Shown here: positions 5,729 to 13,248 of the stretch, one piece after another
Layout: each line of letters opens with the position of its first letter
Position numbering within the stretch: position 1 is the first letter of the stretch
From: 73-13 sp035556075
GTDB lineage: Bacteria > Actinomycetota > Actinomycetes > Actinomycetales > Microbacteriaceae
DNA: 14,663 nt
Direction of reading: 5' to 3'
Assembly: GCA_035556075.1 (NCBI GenBank)
Contig: DATMFQ010000040.1
Location: 1-14,663, forward strand
The notes under the pieces: model-generated
Database searches by the model: none
Told to the model about the DNA's origin: nothing
What the model saw: only the letters and a program-made list of their open reading frames with translations
Position numbers and translations under genes: made by a program

Positions 5729-6616
5729 CTACAGCTCCGCCGCAAACCCCTTGAGCCAGGCACGCAACTCCGGGCCCAGGTCGTCGCGCTCGGTCGCGAT
5801 CCGCACGATGGCTTTCAGATACTCGAGCTTGTCACCCGTGTCGTAGCGACGGCCGCGCCAGACCACGCCGATGACCCCGCCGCCACGACCCGTCTCGGCA
5901 TGCCGCTGCAATGCGTCGGTGAGCTGGATCTCGCCGCCAGCGCCCGGCTGGGTCGTCTCCAGCGTGTCGTAGATCTCGGGCGTGAGGACGTAACGGCCGG
6001 AGATGGCGAGCCGGGAGGGCTCGGTACCGGGCGCGGGCTTCTCGACGAGGCCGGTGATGCGCACCACGTCCGGATCGTCGCCCAAGGCCTCGATCGTCGC
6101 GATACCGTACTTGTGCACCTCGCTCGCCGGCACCTCTTCGAGCGCGATCACGCTCGCCCCGGTCTCCTCGTGCACGGCGATGAGCTTGCGCAGCAGCGCA
6201 TCGTGGTCAGCGAAGATGTTGTCACCGAGGAGCACGGCGAACGGCTCCTGCCCGACGTGCTGGCGGGACTTGAGAATCGCATGGCCGAGGCCGAGCGCGT
6301 CACCCTGGCGCAGATAGTGGACGTCCGCGAGCTCCGCCGAGTACATGACCTCGCGGAGCCGCTTCGCGTCACCCTTCGCCTCCAGCGCGCTCTCGAGCTC
6401 GTAGTTGTGGTCGAAATGGTTCTCAAGCGCGTTCTTATTGCGTCCCGTGATCATGAGGAGGTCGACGAGGCCCGCGGCGACGGCCTCCTCGACGACGTAT
6501 TGAATTGCCGGTTTGTCGACGACCGGGAGCATCTCCTTCGGCATCGCCTTCGTCGCGGGAAGGAAACGAGTCCCGAGGCCGGCCGCTGGGATCACTGCCT
6601 TCGTCACTGTCGCCAT
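5729..6616 (-). CDS. galU: UTP--glucose-1-phosphate uridylyltransferase
   Basis: A 295-residue enzyme that makes UDP-glucose from UTP and glucose-1-phosphate in the cytoplasm, feeding cell-wall glycans, glycolipids and trehalose. The N-terminal nucleotide-binding signature, AAGLGTRFLPATKAMPKEML, is complete at residues 11-30. Further family blocks follow: VLLGDNIFAD (metal/nucleotide region), VEKPAPG, SGRYVLTPEIYDTLE and GEIQLTDAL, with RRYDTGDKLEYLKA near the end. The length is normal. The ATG at 6616 is preferred over an upstream in-frame start at 6643 because TAGGCT lies 7 nt before it and the sequence MATVTKAVIP fits the family start. It is divergent from the folate-enzyme gene, with the two promoters within 53 bp, and leads directly into rimJ. 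Confidence 0.96.
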   Translation of the reverse strand: MATVTKAVIPAAGLGTRFLPATKAMPKEMLPVVDKPAIQYVVEEAVAAGLVDLLMITGRNKNALENHFDHNYELESALEAKGDAKRLREVMYSAELADVHYLRQGDALGLGHAILKSRQHVGQEPFAVLLGDNIFADHDALLRKLIAVHEETGASVIALEEVPASEVHKYGIATIEALGDDPDVVRITGLVEKPAPGTEPSRLAISGRYVLTPEIYDTLETTQPGAGGEIQLTDALQRHAETGRGGGVIGVVWRGRRYDTGDKLEYLKAIVRIATERDDLGPELRAWLKGFAAEL

Positions 6617-6623
6617 GGCGTCC

Positions 6624-6629
6624 AGCCTA
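6624..6629 (-). promoter_or_regulatory. -10 box of leaderless galU promoter
   Basis: TAGGCT on the minus strand, 7 nt before the ATG at 6616. Confidence 0.5.
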
Positions 6630-6656
6630 CGGCCCACCGCCAATGACCGGCCTGCC

Positions 6657-6662
6657 TAGGAT
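6657..6662 (+). promoter_or_regulatory. -10 box of leaderless promoter for the cyclo-ligase/fmdB operon
   Basis: TAGGAT followed by 6 nt and the ATG at 6669. It is divergent from the galU -10 box at 6624-6629, with 27 bp between the two boxes, so the promoters share one short control region. Confidence 0.55.
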
Positions 6663-6668
6663 GGCCGC

Positions 6669-7247
6669 ATGGCCAGTGATGTGTTCAGTGCGAAACGAGC
6701 CCTCCGCGCCGAGATTCGCCAGCGCCGACGAATCGCGACCGCCACCGAACGCACCCAGGACGCCGAGGGCCACACGGCGCGCCTCATCGAGCTCGCCGAG
6801 CGGCTCGGCGCCACGTCCGTCGCGACCTACCTCTCCATGGGGCACGAGCCGGACACCCGCGGATTCCTCGCCTGGGCGCAGGAGCACGGCATCAAGGCAC
6901 TCCTGCCAATCTCGCGCGACGACGGCCTCCTCGACTGGGCGCCCTACGACGCGGGGGTCGAGGACCGCGATATCCACGGCATGCTCATCCCGACGAGTGA
7001 GCTGCTTGGGCCGATCGCGATCAATGACGTCGACCTCATCCTCGCGCCCGCGTCGGCGATCGACCTCACGGGCATGCGGATGGGCTGGGGCCGTGGCTAC
7101 TTCGACCGGACGCTCGGCTCCATGGCATCCAGGCCGCCCGTCTATGCTGTGATCTTCGACCACGAGCTCCTCGACGAGGTGCCGCACGACGAGCATGACG
7201 AACGGCTCGACGGGGTGGTCACTCCCACCCGCATCCTGACCTTCTGA
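6669..7247 (+). CDS. 5-formyltetrahydrofolate cyclo-ligase
   Basis: A 192-residue enzyme that converts 5-formyltetrahydrofolate to 5,10-methenyltetrahydrofolate using ATP, returning an inhibitory storage folate to the one-carbon pool. The family signature GMRMGWGRGYFDR is at residues 135-147 (family pattern GxRLGxGxGYYDR). The N-terminal KRALRAEIRQRR (9-20) supplies the lysine/arginine nucleotide contacts. VDLILAPASAID (121-132) and the C-terminal DGVVTPTRI also match. The length is typical. The ATG at 6669 is leaderless, 6 nt after TAGGAT. The next gene, the FmdB-like protein, begins 6 nt after the stop, so they form an operon. The same pair, divergent from galU, occurs in M. tuberculosis. 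Confidence 0.95.
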   Translation: MASDVFSAKRALRAEIRQRRRIATATERTQDAEGHTARLIELAERLGATSVATYLSMGHEPDTRGFLAWAQEHGIKALLPISRDDGLLDWAPYDAGVEDRDIHGMLIPTSELLGPIAINDVDLILAPASAIDLTGMRMGWGRGYFDRTLGSMASRPPVYAVIFDHELLDEVPHDEHDERLDGVVTPTRILTF

Positions 7248-7253
7248 ACCGAC

Positions 7254-7571
7254 ATGCCGACTTACTCTTACCGCTGCACTGAGTGCGGCACCGCCTTCGA
7301 TATCGTCCAGGCCTTCACGGACGATTCCCTCACCGAGTGCCCGTCCTGCTCCGGCCGGCTCCGCAAGCTCTTCAGCGCGGTCGGCGTGACCTTCAGCGGC
7401 AGCGGCTTCTACCGCACCGACTCGCGGGCCGAGGCGAAGGCCGGCGCGAGCTCGAGCACCGGCGCTGGCAGCAAGGGATCCGAGTCGGGCTCCGGCTCCG
7501 GTACCGCGGGCAGCACCAGCAGTTCCGCCGCCCCCGCGAGCACCGCGGCCAGCGGCTCGTCAGGCGACTGA
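7254..7571 (+). CDS. FmdB-family zinc-ribbon protein (Ruc/Rv0991c-like chaperone)
   Basis: A 105-residue protein in two parts. Residues 1-40 are the FmdB zinc ribbon, beginning MPTYSYRCTECG, with metal ligands C8, C11, C29 and C32 in two CxxC pairs. Residues ~57-105 are an almost pure Ser/Gly/Ala/Thr tail that must be disordered. M. tuberculosis Rv0991c, with the same zinc motif, disordered tail and gene position, is a redox-regulated chaperone (Ruc) that releases zinc upon oxidation. A similar role here is inferred from this shared organisation. The gene starts 6 nt after the cyclo-ligase stop, so it is probably translated by coupling. It is not an amidase regulator despite the old FmdB name. 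The tail is also the most compositionally biased coding sequence in the window. Confidence 0.88.
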   Translation: MPTYSYRCTECGTAFDIVQAFTDDSLTECPSCSGRLRKLFSAVGVTFSGSGFYRTDSRAEAKAGASSSTGAGSKGSESGSGSGTAGSTSSSAAPASTAASGSSGD

Positions 7572-7664
7572 CGCATTCCTGCTGACCGCCGCGCCTCCTT
7601 GTCCGGGACGCCCCGGTGCGGTGAGATTGGTGCATCCGCGTCGCTCGGCACGGACATCCCGGCT

Positions 7665-7671
7665 GGAGAGG
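7665..7671 (+). promoter_or_regulatory. Ribosome-binding site of mscL
   Basis: GGAGAGG ends 10 nt before the ATG at 7682. It marks mscL as a leadered gene and decides this start over any downstream ATG. Confidence 0.55.
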
Positions 7672-7681
7672 CGGACCCCTC

Positions 7682-8083
7682 ATGTTCAAGGGCTTCAAGG
7701 AATTCATCGCGCAGGGCAACGTGATCGACCTCGCAGTCGCGGTCGTCATCGGCGCCGCATTCGGGGCGATCGTCACCGCGATCGTCGATGCGGTCATCAA
7801 TCCGCTGCTCGGCGCATTCCTGCCCTCCGGTGATCTCGCGACCTGGACGCTCGACGTGCCGGGCATCTTCGCGACCGCGTCCTTCGGCATCGGCGCGATC
7901 ATCTCGGCGCTCATCAACTTCGTCGCCATCGCGCTCGTCGTGTACTTCGCGCTCGTGCTGCCGATGAACAAGCTCAAGGAGCGCCAGGCGCGCCGCGCCG
8001 CCGTCACCCCCGAGCCGGAGGCCGGCCCGACGCAGGAGCAGCTCCTCGCGGAGATCCGGGATCTGCTCGCCCAGCAGCGCTAG
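7682..8083 (+). CDS. mscL: Large-conductance mechanosensitive channel
   Basis: A 133-residue inner-membrane protein. As a pentamer it opens a wide pore under membrane tension and releases solutes during hypo-osmotic shock. It begins MFKGFKEFIAQGNVIDLAVA, with the N-terminal amphipathic helix (2-12) and the pore-lining helix TM1 (about 14-46, VVIGAAFGAIVTAIVD) carrying the family's Gly/Ala packing residues. A short periplasmic loop follows (47-66). TM2 lies at about 70-98, and a charged cytoplasmic helix LLAEIRDLLAQQR ends the protein. The length is normal for MscL. It starts 110 bp after the fmdB-like gene and has its own ribosome-binding site, so it may have its own promoter, although I cannot see a clear one. 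It ends against the convergent minus-strand genes at a shared hairpin. Confidence 0.96.
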   Translation: MFKGFKEFIAQGNVIDLAVAVVIGAAFGAIVTAIVDAVINPLLGAFLPSGDLATWTLDVPGIFATASFGIGAIISALINFVAIALVVYFALVLPMNKLKERQARRAAVTPEPEAGPTQEQLLAEIRDLLAQQR

Positions 8084-8090
8084 GCGCGTC

Positions 8091-8114
8091 TCCTTCCCGC
8101 TCGTCAGGGAAGGA
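8091..8114. terminator. Hairpin between convergent genes, possible bidirectional terminator
   Basis: TCCTTCCC and GGGAAGGA pair perfectly over 8 bp around an 8-nt loop. It lies 8 bp after the mscL stop. No long T-run follows on either strand, but U-poor terminators are common in high-GC actinobacteria. Confidence 0.55.
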
Positions 8115-8196
8115 CTCGGGACGAATGCGGTGGTACGGCCGACCGCAGCCCATCCCTCGCGAGGCGCCGACTACGGGCTGCCGGTGCGGACGCCGA

Positions 8197-8403
8197 TCAG
8201 TAGTGCGGCGGCTTGTCGGCGCGCAGGCGCGCGTCGTTCTCCCTGGTGTCGTGCCGATCCGGCTCGGGTGCCGGGTGCGGATCCGAGCCGGGCGGCGGCT
8301 CGGTGCGGGCGCGGCGGCGGCGTGGCGTCGAGGGTGGTCCGGGATCGCGCGGCGCGCCCTCATCCGGCGAGATTCCCCGCTCCCGGCCCGGCTCGACGTC
8401 CAC
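8197..8403 (-). CDS. Small hydrophilic protein with conserved-looking NDARLRADKPPHY tail
   Basis: A 68-residue protein, rich in Pro, Arg, Asp and Glu, with no hydrophobic core, no cysteine and no membrane segment, so probably disordered. It starts with GTG two bases after the stop of the large helicase-like gene, a spacing that implies translational coupling. The last residues, ENDARLRADKPPHY, resemble the closing motif (ND-RL--D-PPHW/Y) that I recall from many short uncharacterised actinobacterial proteins. That, together with the coupling, is the reason to call it real. Function is unknown. It might assist the upstream protein, which is inference. A spurious frame in GC-rich DNA remains possible. 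Confidence 0.6.
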   Translation of the reverse strand: MDVEPGRERGISPDEGAPRDPGPPSTPRRRRARTEPPPGSDPHPAPEPDRHDTRENDARLRADKPPHY

Positions 8404-8405
8404 GA

Positions 8406-11400
8406 CTAGCGGAAGTCGCCGTCGAGTCCCGGCAGGGTGATGGGCTCGGTCGACGGCAGCGCGGCGTCCTGCGCACCGAGGGGTGGGAGCTCCGAGGTCG
8501 GGCGGAGGTCACCCGCGACGAAGGCGTGCTCGACGGAGTCCCGCAGCGCGAAGGGTTCGGGCTCGGCCGCGGTGTCGTCGCCGCCGTCGTCGGGGGGCGT
8601 CGCCGCATCCGGCGGCGCGGCGACGGGCTCCGCGAACTCCGACCGCGCGTCACCCACGAACTCGGACCGCGCGTCACCCACGGGCGCACCGCCGGGCCCG
8701 TCATCAGTCGCACCCGCGGGCGGGTCAGCCAGTGACCAGGAACCGCGTGGCTCGCTCGCGCGCGAGGCCGCGGTCGGCGGTGCCTCGGGGTGCCACGCTT
8801 CGACCGCGGCGGGGCCGGGCTCCACCGGGGGCGCCGTCGGAACGGCCGAGGCCAGGAGGCTCTGGACGGGGACGTCCTGGATCGGGGTGGCCGACGCGAC
8901 ATCGCCGGCACGTCGAGGGCCAGGCACGGGCGGCGCGCCGTCGGGCACGCCGAGCATCTCGGCGATCCGCGCCGCGATCGCGTCCGGCGCCTGGAAGAGC
9001 TCGAACGCGTGGACCCGCACGTAGTGCCAGCCGAGTCGGTGCAGCAGCGCCGGTCGCATGCGCAGCGACTCCCGGAGGCTCGAGGCGAGCAGGTCGGTGT
9101 CGGACTCGATGACGGCCGCGCGGCCGCTGTAGCTCGCCACGAGCGGGAACGCCCCACGGTAGCCGAGCCGGGTCGTGACGCCGAGCGCGCCGAGTCGCTC
9201 CGCGAGATCGATGATCATCGGATCGCCGTCCCCGTCGCGGTCGGCCGGTGGCGTGCGCTGCGCAATGTCCTCGAGCACCTCGCGGAACGCCGCGACCCCG
9301 GGGGTGACCCGCGCCGGGTCGATGTCGTCGACGCCCACCGCGGTGACGATGCGGCAGGCGCGGCGCGCGGAGGTGATCGCCGATGCGAGGAGCTGCTGGC
9401 CGCCGGGCTCCCCCAGGGGACCGAAGTCGGTGAGCACCCGGCCGTGCGCCGTCCGACCGTAGCCGAGCGACACAATGACATGGTCGCGAGAGGTCGCGAC
9501 CGAGTGATCGAGGGCGACGCAGTCAAACGGCTCCCACGACTCCCGAGCGAGGAATGCGGCGAGCTCGGGCCGTCGCACCGAGGCCTCGAGCACGGCGCCC
9601 ATGACGCGCGTCGCGTGTCGCCGAGACGGGGAGACGACCATGAGCGACTCGGTCGGCCGCTGCTTCGCGTGGGCGGCGACGAGGTCGACGACGCGGGCGA
9701 CCTCCGCGTCGGGCGACTCCGCCGCCGAGGCCTGCTCGTTGAGCTGACCTCGCGCCCCCTCGACGTGGTCGACGCGCAGGGTCTGGTGCCCGAAGTAGGT
9801 CCCGGCCCAGGGCTGCGCGAGAATCCGGCCGTCGTACCACCGACGGTTGACGAGCTCGGTGAGGTCCTCACCGCCCGCACGATAGCTGCGGGTCAGCGTC
9901 GCGATGCGCAGCAGCCGCATGAGGACCTCGACGAGCGACTCGGGGGCCGAGGGGGCCTCCTCAGCCGTCGTCCGACCGCGCTGGTCGCGCACGCGCGTCT
10001 CAAAGGGACTCGGCGTCTGGGTCACGGGGTCACCGAAGGCGACGACCTGACGCCCGCGTCGGATCGCGAGCGCGGCCTCCGCGACGGTCATCGCCCCCGC
10101 GTCGAGCAGGATGACGGTGTCAAACGGCATCGTCGCGTCGATGCGGGGCATGTCATACGGCGAGGCGAGCCACACGGGCGTGAGCGCCCGGGTCAGGTGC
10201 GGTGCCGCGCGGTACAGGTCGGCCGAATCGACCTGCTCGCGGCGCAGCACGCGCTTGAGGAGCTCCGCCTCCTCGCGCCAGTCAACGAGCCCGATCCGCC
10301 ACTGCTCGGCGAGCCGCCACGCCAGTCGCGGCGCATTCGCCCGCGCGTGCGCCTCGTCGACGAGCCGGAAGTCGGCCTCGAGCCGGTCGACGACCTCGGT
10401 CTTCGCGCCGAGCAGCGCTCGCTCTCCCTCGAGCATGCTGACGAGCGCGGACTTCCACCACGCGAGCTCGAGCTCGGCGGGAATGTGCTCGACGGGGACA
10501 TGCCGCGCCGCGAGGTCGGCGATGAGCGGGTCGAGCCCGGCAGCCTGCAGCCCACCGAGGAGCTCTGTGCGTTCGCGAAGATTGTGCAGCGCCTCGGACT
10601 CCTCGGCGAGGGCCGCGAGCAGCTCGCGCAGCTGCGCGACCGGAAGTCGGCTCAGCCGCGCATCGTCGGTCCGGCCAAGCCGCGTGTCGAGCTCGGCGAG
10701 GTCCTGCTCGACGGCCTGCAGCGCGACCTGGCACTCGGCGATGCCGACCGGCACGCGCGGCACCGCCCCCTCCGCGACATAGCGATGCCAGAGCACCCGC
10801 TGCTTCTGCACCCGCACCAGGGCTTCGTGCAGGTCGGGGACCCGCACGCCCGGCCGCAGGTAGTCCTGTGCGTGCCTGATGAGGCTGCGGCGCTCCGCAT
10901 TCGTGAACTCGGGATGATCACGCTTCGGCGCCGTCGCCGCGATGAGCTCGGTGATCGAGCGGTCGAAGACGCTCGGCTGGAAACGGTCGAGCGTGTCGCG
11001 CAGGTCGAGCAGCAGGCGGATGTAGATGCCGAGCTCATGGAGGTGCTGGAACGGCCGCATGTGCGTGCCCTCGATGAGCGCGAGGCCCTTGTCGACGAGG
11101 TCGGGCACGCTCCGGCGGTGCAGCTTGAGCGCAATCTCCTGAGCGCGGGTCGCATCATCGGCGGTGGCGAAGTGGGCACCGAGCCACGGGTTCGAGCCGG
11201 GCGCGCGGCGGAACTCACCGAGCCGCGATGCCTCCTGCGCGAGCCGCGCCATCCGCTGCCGCTCGTCGAGGTCGGCCAGCCGCTCGACGCTGGCCCGGCT
11301 CAGCCGCGCGGTCGTCGTCGCCTGCGGTGCGGCGATCGCCAGCCGCGACAGCTCCGAGACGCAGTCGAGCACCGTGACGCCGAGCACCGGGTCGGGACGC

Positions 11401-12674
11401 ACGAGCCCGTCTCGGTAGTCCTTGATGACCGAGCGCAGCCGCACGAGGGCGTCGTCGACGTCATCGAGTTCGGGACGCGCCGCCCGCTCGGCGCGCGTGA
11501 TCGCGAGCACGGTGTCGCGTCGTGCCGTGCCCGGGCTCGCGGTGAGCCCGGTGAGCCCGAGGGCGTCGAGCCGGTCGCGCACCGCCCGAAGCGATTCCCG
11601 GCGCGGGCCGACGACGAGGACGCGCTTGCCCTCGCCGACGAGCGCACCCAGCGCATTCACGACCGTCTGGGTCTCACCGGCGCCGGGCAGGGTCCGCACC
11701 ACCATCGAGTTGCCCGCGGCGATCTGCGCGACGACACGCTCCTGCTCCTCGTCTGCATCCAGCAGCAGGTCGTCCGTCTGGGGCGAGCGCTGGTCGACGG
11801 GGACCGGCTCGGCGGTGCGCCACGTCTCGCGGACCGTCTCGACCGCGGACTGATTGCCCGCGATCGCGTCGAGCAGAGGGTGCGCCAGCAGCTGGGCGTC
11901 GGCGACCATGGGGCCGGCGACCTCAGCGAAGGTCGTGATGACGAGCCGGGGCGTGACCTGGAATTCGGGGAGGTGCGCGGTGAGCTGACGGATCCCGTCG
12001 AGCACCGCATTCGGTGTGAAGCCACCGTCGACCGACGCCAGGCGCGCAAAGGCGATCGGGTCGAGTTCGATGCCGTACTGCCTGGTCAGCGCCGCCGCAA
12101 AGGACGGATTCAGCTCGGTCGCGCCACGCAGCACGAGCTCGAAGTCGTCGCCGACGCGACGCATCCGGAGCGTGCGGAGCAGGACCGGGGCGATGTGGTG
12201 CTCGGTGATCTCGGTGCCGTCACCGAGCTGCCGCGGCGCCGCCCACTCCGCGACCGCGATCCCGAGGCGGATGGCGTCGATGCCACGCGCGCTCGACAGC
12301 TCGCTCGACTTCTGCAGGATCGCCTCCGCAGCAAGCTGTGCGGTGCGTGCCGCGAAGCTCTCGCGCACGAGCGACGACAGCCGGGTCCGCTTGCCGGCGA
12401 TGAGCCGGGCGAGGCCGCCGGGGTGCGTCGAGGTGATGTCGATGCGCGCGCGCGGGCTGTCCTCGAAGCTCAGCAGTGGGCTCGGACCGCCAAGCGCGGC
12501 GATCTCCTCGCGCCACCGACGGCGCGCCGACTCGGTCGGGTCGACGAGCTGGAGGTCCGGATCGCCGAGCTCGGCACCACTGACGCGTTCGGGCGCGGCG
12601 ACCTGCGGCTCCGGCCCGGCCGCATCCGGTCCGGTGCCGCGAGGCAACTCAGCCGTATTCTCCAGACGCCACAC
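8406..12674 (-). CDS. Giant DUF4011-type SF1 helicase/REase-like protein with degenerate active sites
   Basis: A 1422-residue soluble protein. Residues ~70-290 are a DUF4011-like N-terminal region. The SF1 (UPF1-like) helicase core spans ~300-1110 with a long insert. A Vsr/MTES_1575-type endonuclease-like domain occupies ~1160-1230. The tail from ~1240 is a disordered Pro/Ala/Asp linker ending TLPGLDGDFR. The motifs are recognisable but altered. The P-loop reads TLPGAGET with E334 replacing lysine. Motif II reads LLDAGAM with A859 replacing Glu. Motif III reads GDPVTQTP. Motif VI reads AITSAR with S1102 replacing Arg. The YR of motif IV and the motif V block SLGYGRTAHGRV remain. The nuclease block keeps E1190 and D1192 (VIESD) but loses the usual RIDLAV Asp. 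The frame is intact throughout. The start is GTG 12674, 6 nt after TAGAGT. It is probably not an active ATPase or nuclease, and may be a domesticated defence-type scaffold. Confidence 0.85.
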   Translation of the reverse strand: MWRLENTAELPRGTGPDAAGPEPQVAAPERVSGAELGDPDLQLVDPTESARRRWREEIAALGGPSPLLSFEDSPRARIDITSTHPGGLARLIAGKRTRLSSLVRESFAARTAQLAAEAILQKSSELSSARGIDAIRLGIAVAEWAAPRQLGDGTEITEHHIAPVLLRTLRMRRVGDDFELVLRGATELNPSFAAALTRQYGIELDPIAFARLASVDGGFTPNAVLDGIRQLTAHLPEFQVTPRLVITTFAEVAGPMVADAQLLAHPLLDAIAGNQSAVETVRETWRTAEPVPVDQRSPQTDDLLLDADEEQERVVAQIAAGNSMVVRTLPGAGETQTVVNALGALVGEGKRVLVVGPRRESLRAVRDRLDALGLTGLTASPGTARRDTVLAITRAERAARPELDDVDDALVRLRSVIKDYRDGLVRPDPVLGVTVLDCVSELSRLAIAAPQATTTARLSRASVERLADLDERQRMARLAQEASRLGEFRRAPGSNPWLGAHFATADDATRAQEIALKLHRRSVPDLVDKGLALIEGTHMRPFQHLHELGIYIRLLLDLRDTLDRFQPSVFDRSITELIAATAPKRDHPEFTNAERRSLIRHAQDYLRPGVRVPDLHEALVRVQKQRVLWHRYVAEGAVPRVPVGIAECQVALQAVEQDLAELDTRLGRTDDARLSRLPVAQLRELLAALAEESEALHNLRERTELLGGLQAAGLDPLIADLAARHVPVEHIPAELELAWWKSALVSMLEGERALLGAKTEVVDRLEADFRLVDEAHARANAPRLAWRLAEQWRIGLVDWREEAELLKRVLRREQVDSADLYRAAPHLTRALTPVWLASPYDMPRIDATMPFDTVILLDAGAMTVAEAALAIRRGRQVVAFGDPVTQTPSPFETRVRDQRGRTTAEEAPSAPESLVEVLMRLLRIATLTRSYRAGGEDLTELVNRRWYDGRILAQPWAGTYFGHQTLRVDHVEGARGQLNEQASAAESPDAEVARVVDLVAAHAKQRPTESLMVVSPSRRHATRVMGAVLEASVRRPELAAFLARESWEPFDCVALDHSVATSRDHVIVSLGYGRTAHGRVLTDFGPLGEPGGQQLLASAITSARRACRIVTAVGVDDIDPARVTPGVAAFREVLEDIAQRTPPADRDGDGDPMIIDLAERLGALGVTTRLGYRGAFPLVASYSGRAAVIESDTDLLASSLRESLRMRPALLHRLGWHYVRVHAFELFQAPDAIAARIAEMLGVPDGAPPVPGPRRAGDVASATPIQDVPVQSLLASAVPTAPPVEPGPAAVEAWHPEAPPTAASRASEPRGSWSLADPPAGATDDGPGGAPVGDARSEFVGDARSEFAEPVAAPPDAATPPDDGGDDTAAEPEPFALRDSVEHAFVAGDLRPTSELPPLGAQDAALPSTEPITLPGLDGDFR
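8634..8681. repeat. Two tandem 24-bp repeats inside the linker of the large protein
   Basis: Two adjacent 24-bp units (8634-8657 and 8658-8681) differ at one base. They encode VGDARSEF twice in the low-complexity tail. The repeat keeps the reading frame and looks like a recent duplication. Confidence 0.9.
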
Positions 12675-12680
12675 ACGTGC

Positions 12681-12686
12681 ACTCTA
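12681..12686 (-). promoter_or_regulatory. -10 box of leaderless promoter for the large helicase-like gene
   Basis: TAGAGT on the minus strand, then 6 nt, then GTG at 12674. An in-frame TAG within the box itself forbids a longer protein, which supports the GTG start. Confidence 0.55.
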
Positions 12687-12738
12687 AGGACGCAATGCGG
12701 CGCAGGCCGGTTGCCACCCGGAGTTTCCGGTAAATCGA

Positions 12739-12776
12739 CGAATGGGGCCGCCGCCTTACGGCGACGACCCCATTCG
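12739..12776 (-). terminator. Terminator of the rplJ-rplL operon
   Basis: A 17-bp stem (two G-U pairs in the RNA) closed by a GUAA tetraloop. The arms are built on CGAATGGGG and CCCCATTCG. It lies 25 bp after the rplL stop and is followed by a short AUUUA rather than a strong U-run. It separates the ribosomal operon from the helicase-like gene. Confidence 0.85.
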
Positions 12777-12800
12777 GTAGTGAGTCGGTTGACTCGAGCG

Positions 12801-13187
12801 TCAGACCAGCGACACCTTCGCGCCGGCGCCCTCGAGCTGTGCCTTCGCCTTCTCGGCGGTCTCCTTGTTGACGCCCTCGAGCACCTTCGCGCCCGCGGTC
12901 TCCGCGAGGGCCTTCGCCTCCGACAGGCCGAGGCTCGTCAGGGCGCGCACCTCCTTGATGACCTGGATCTTCGACGCGCCGGCGTCCTCGATCACGACGT
13001 CGAAGGAGTCCTTCTCCTCGACCGCCTCGGCGGGGGCGCCGCCGGCCGCCGGGGCCGCCGCGACCGCGACCGGCGCGGCAGCGGTGACCTCGAAGACCTC
13101 CTCGAACTTCTTCACGAACTCGGAGAGCTCGATGAGGGTGAGCTCCTTGAACGCCTCGATGAGCTCGTCGCTCGTCAGCTTCGCCAT
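12801..13187 (-). CDS. rplL: 50S ribosomal protein L7/L12
   Basis: A 128-residue protein of the ribosomal stalk, which recruits and activates translation GTPases; several dimers bind L10. The N-terminal dimerisation domain (about 1-35) contains DELIEAFKELTLIELSEFVK. An Ala/Pro/Gly-rich hinge follows (about 36-56). The globular C-terminal domain starts at FDVVIEDAGASKIQVIKEVR and ends KAQLEGAGAKVSLV. The length is typical of actinobacterial L7/L12. The start is set by an AGGAGT ribosome-binding site 7 nt upstream. It follows rplJ by 61 bp and is transcribed with it. L10-L12 levels are likely set by the rplJ leader attenuator. Confidence 0.98.
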   Translation of the reverse strand: MAKLTSDELIEAFKELTLIELSEFVKKFEEVFEVTAAAPVAVAAAPAAGGAPAEAVEEKDSFDVVIEDAGASKIQVIKEVRALTSLGLSEAKALAETAGAKVLEGVNKETAEKAKAQLEGAGAKVSLV

Positions 13188-13248
13188 GTGTTACTCCTGC
13201 TTGTGCTTGATGAAACTATTCGGTGGATGAATGCGGGTGCCCGCGTGA

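Noticed and set aside
5213..6646. A 477-codon plus-strand frame opposite galU
   Set aside because: Exactly antisense to an unambiguous galU, with shadow-type composition.
7603..7616. CCGGG/CCCGG hairpin after the fmdB-like gene
   Set aside because: Only 5 bp with no T-run; such repeats are expected by chance at this GC content, so I do not call a terminator.
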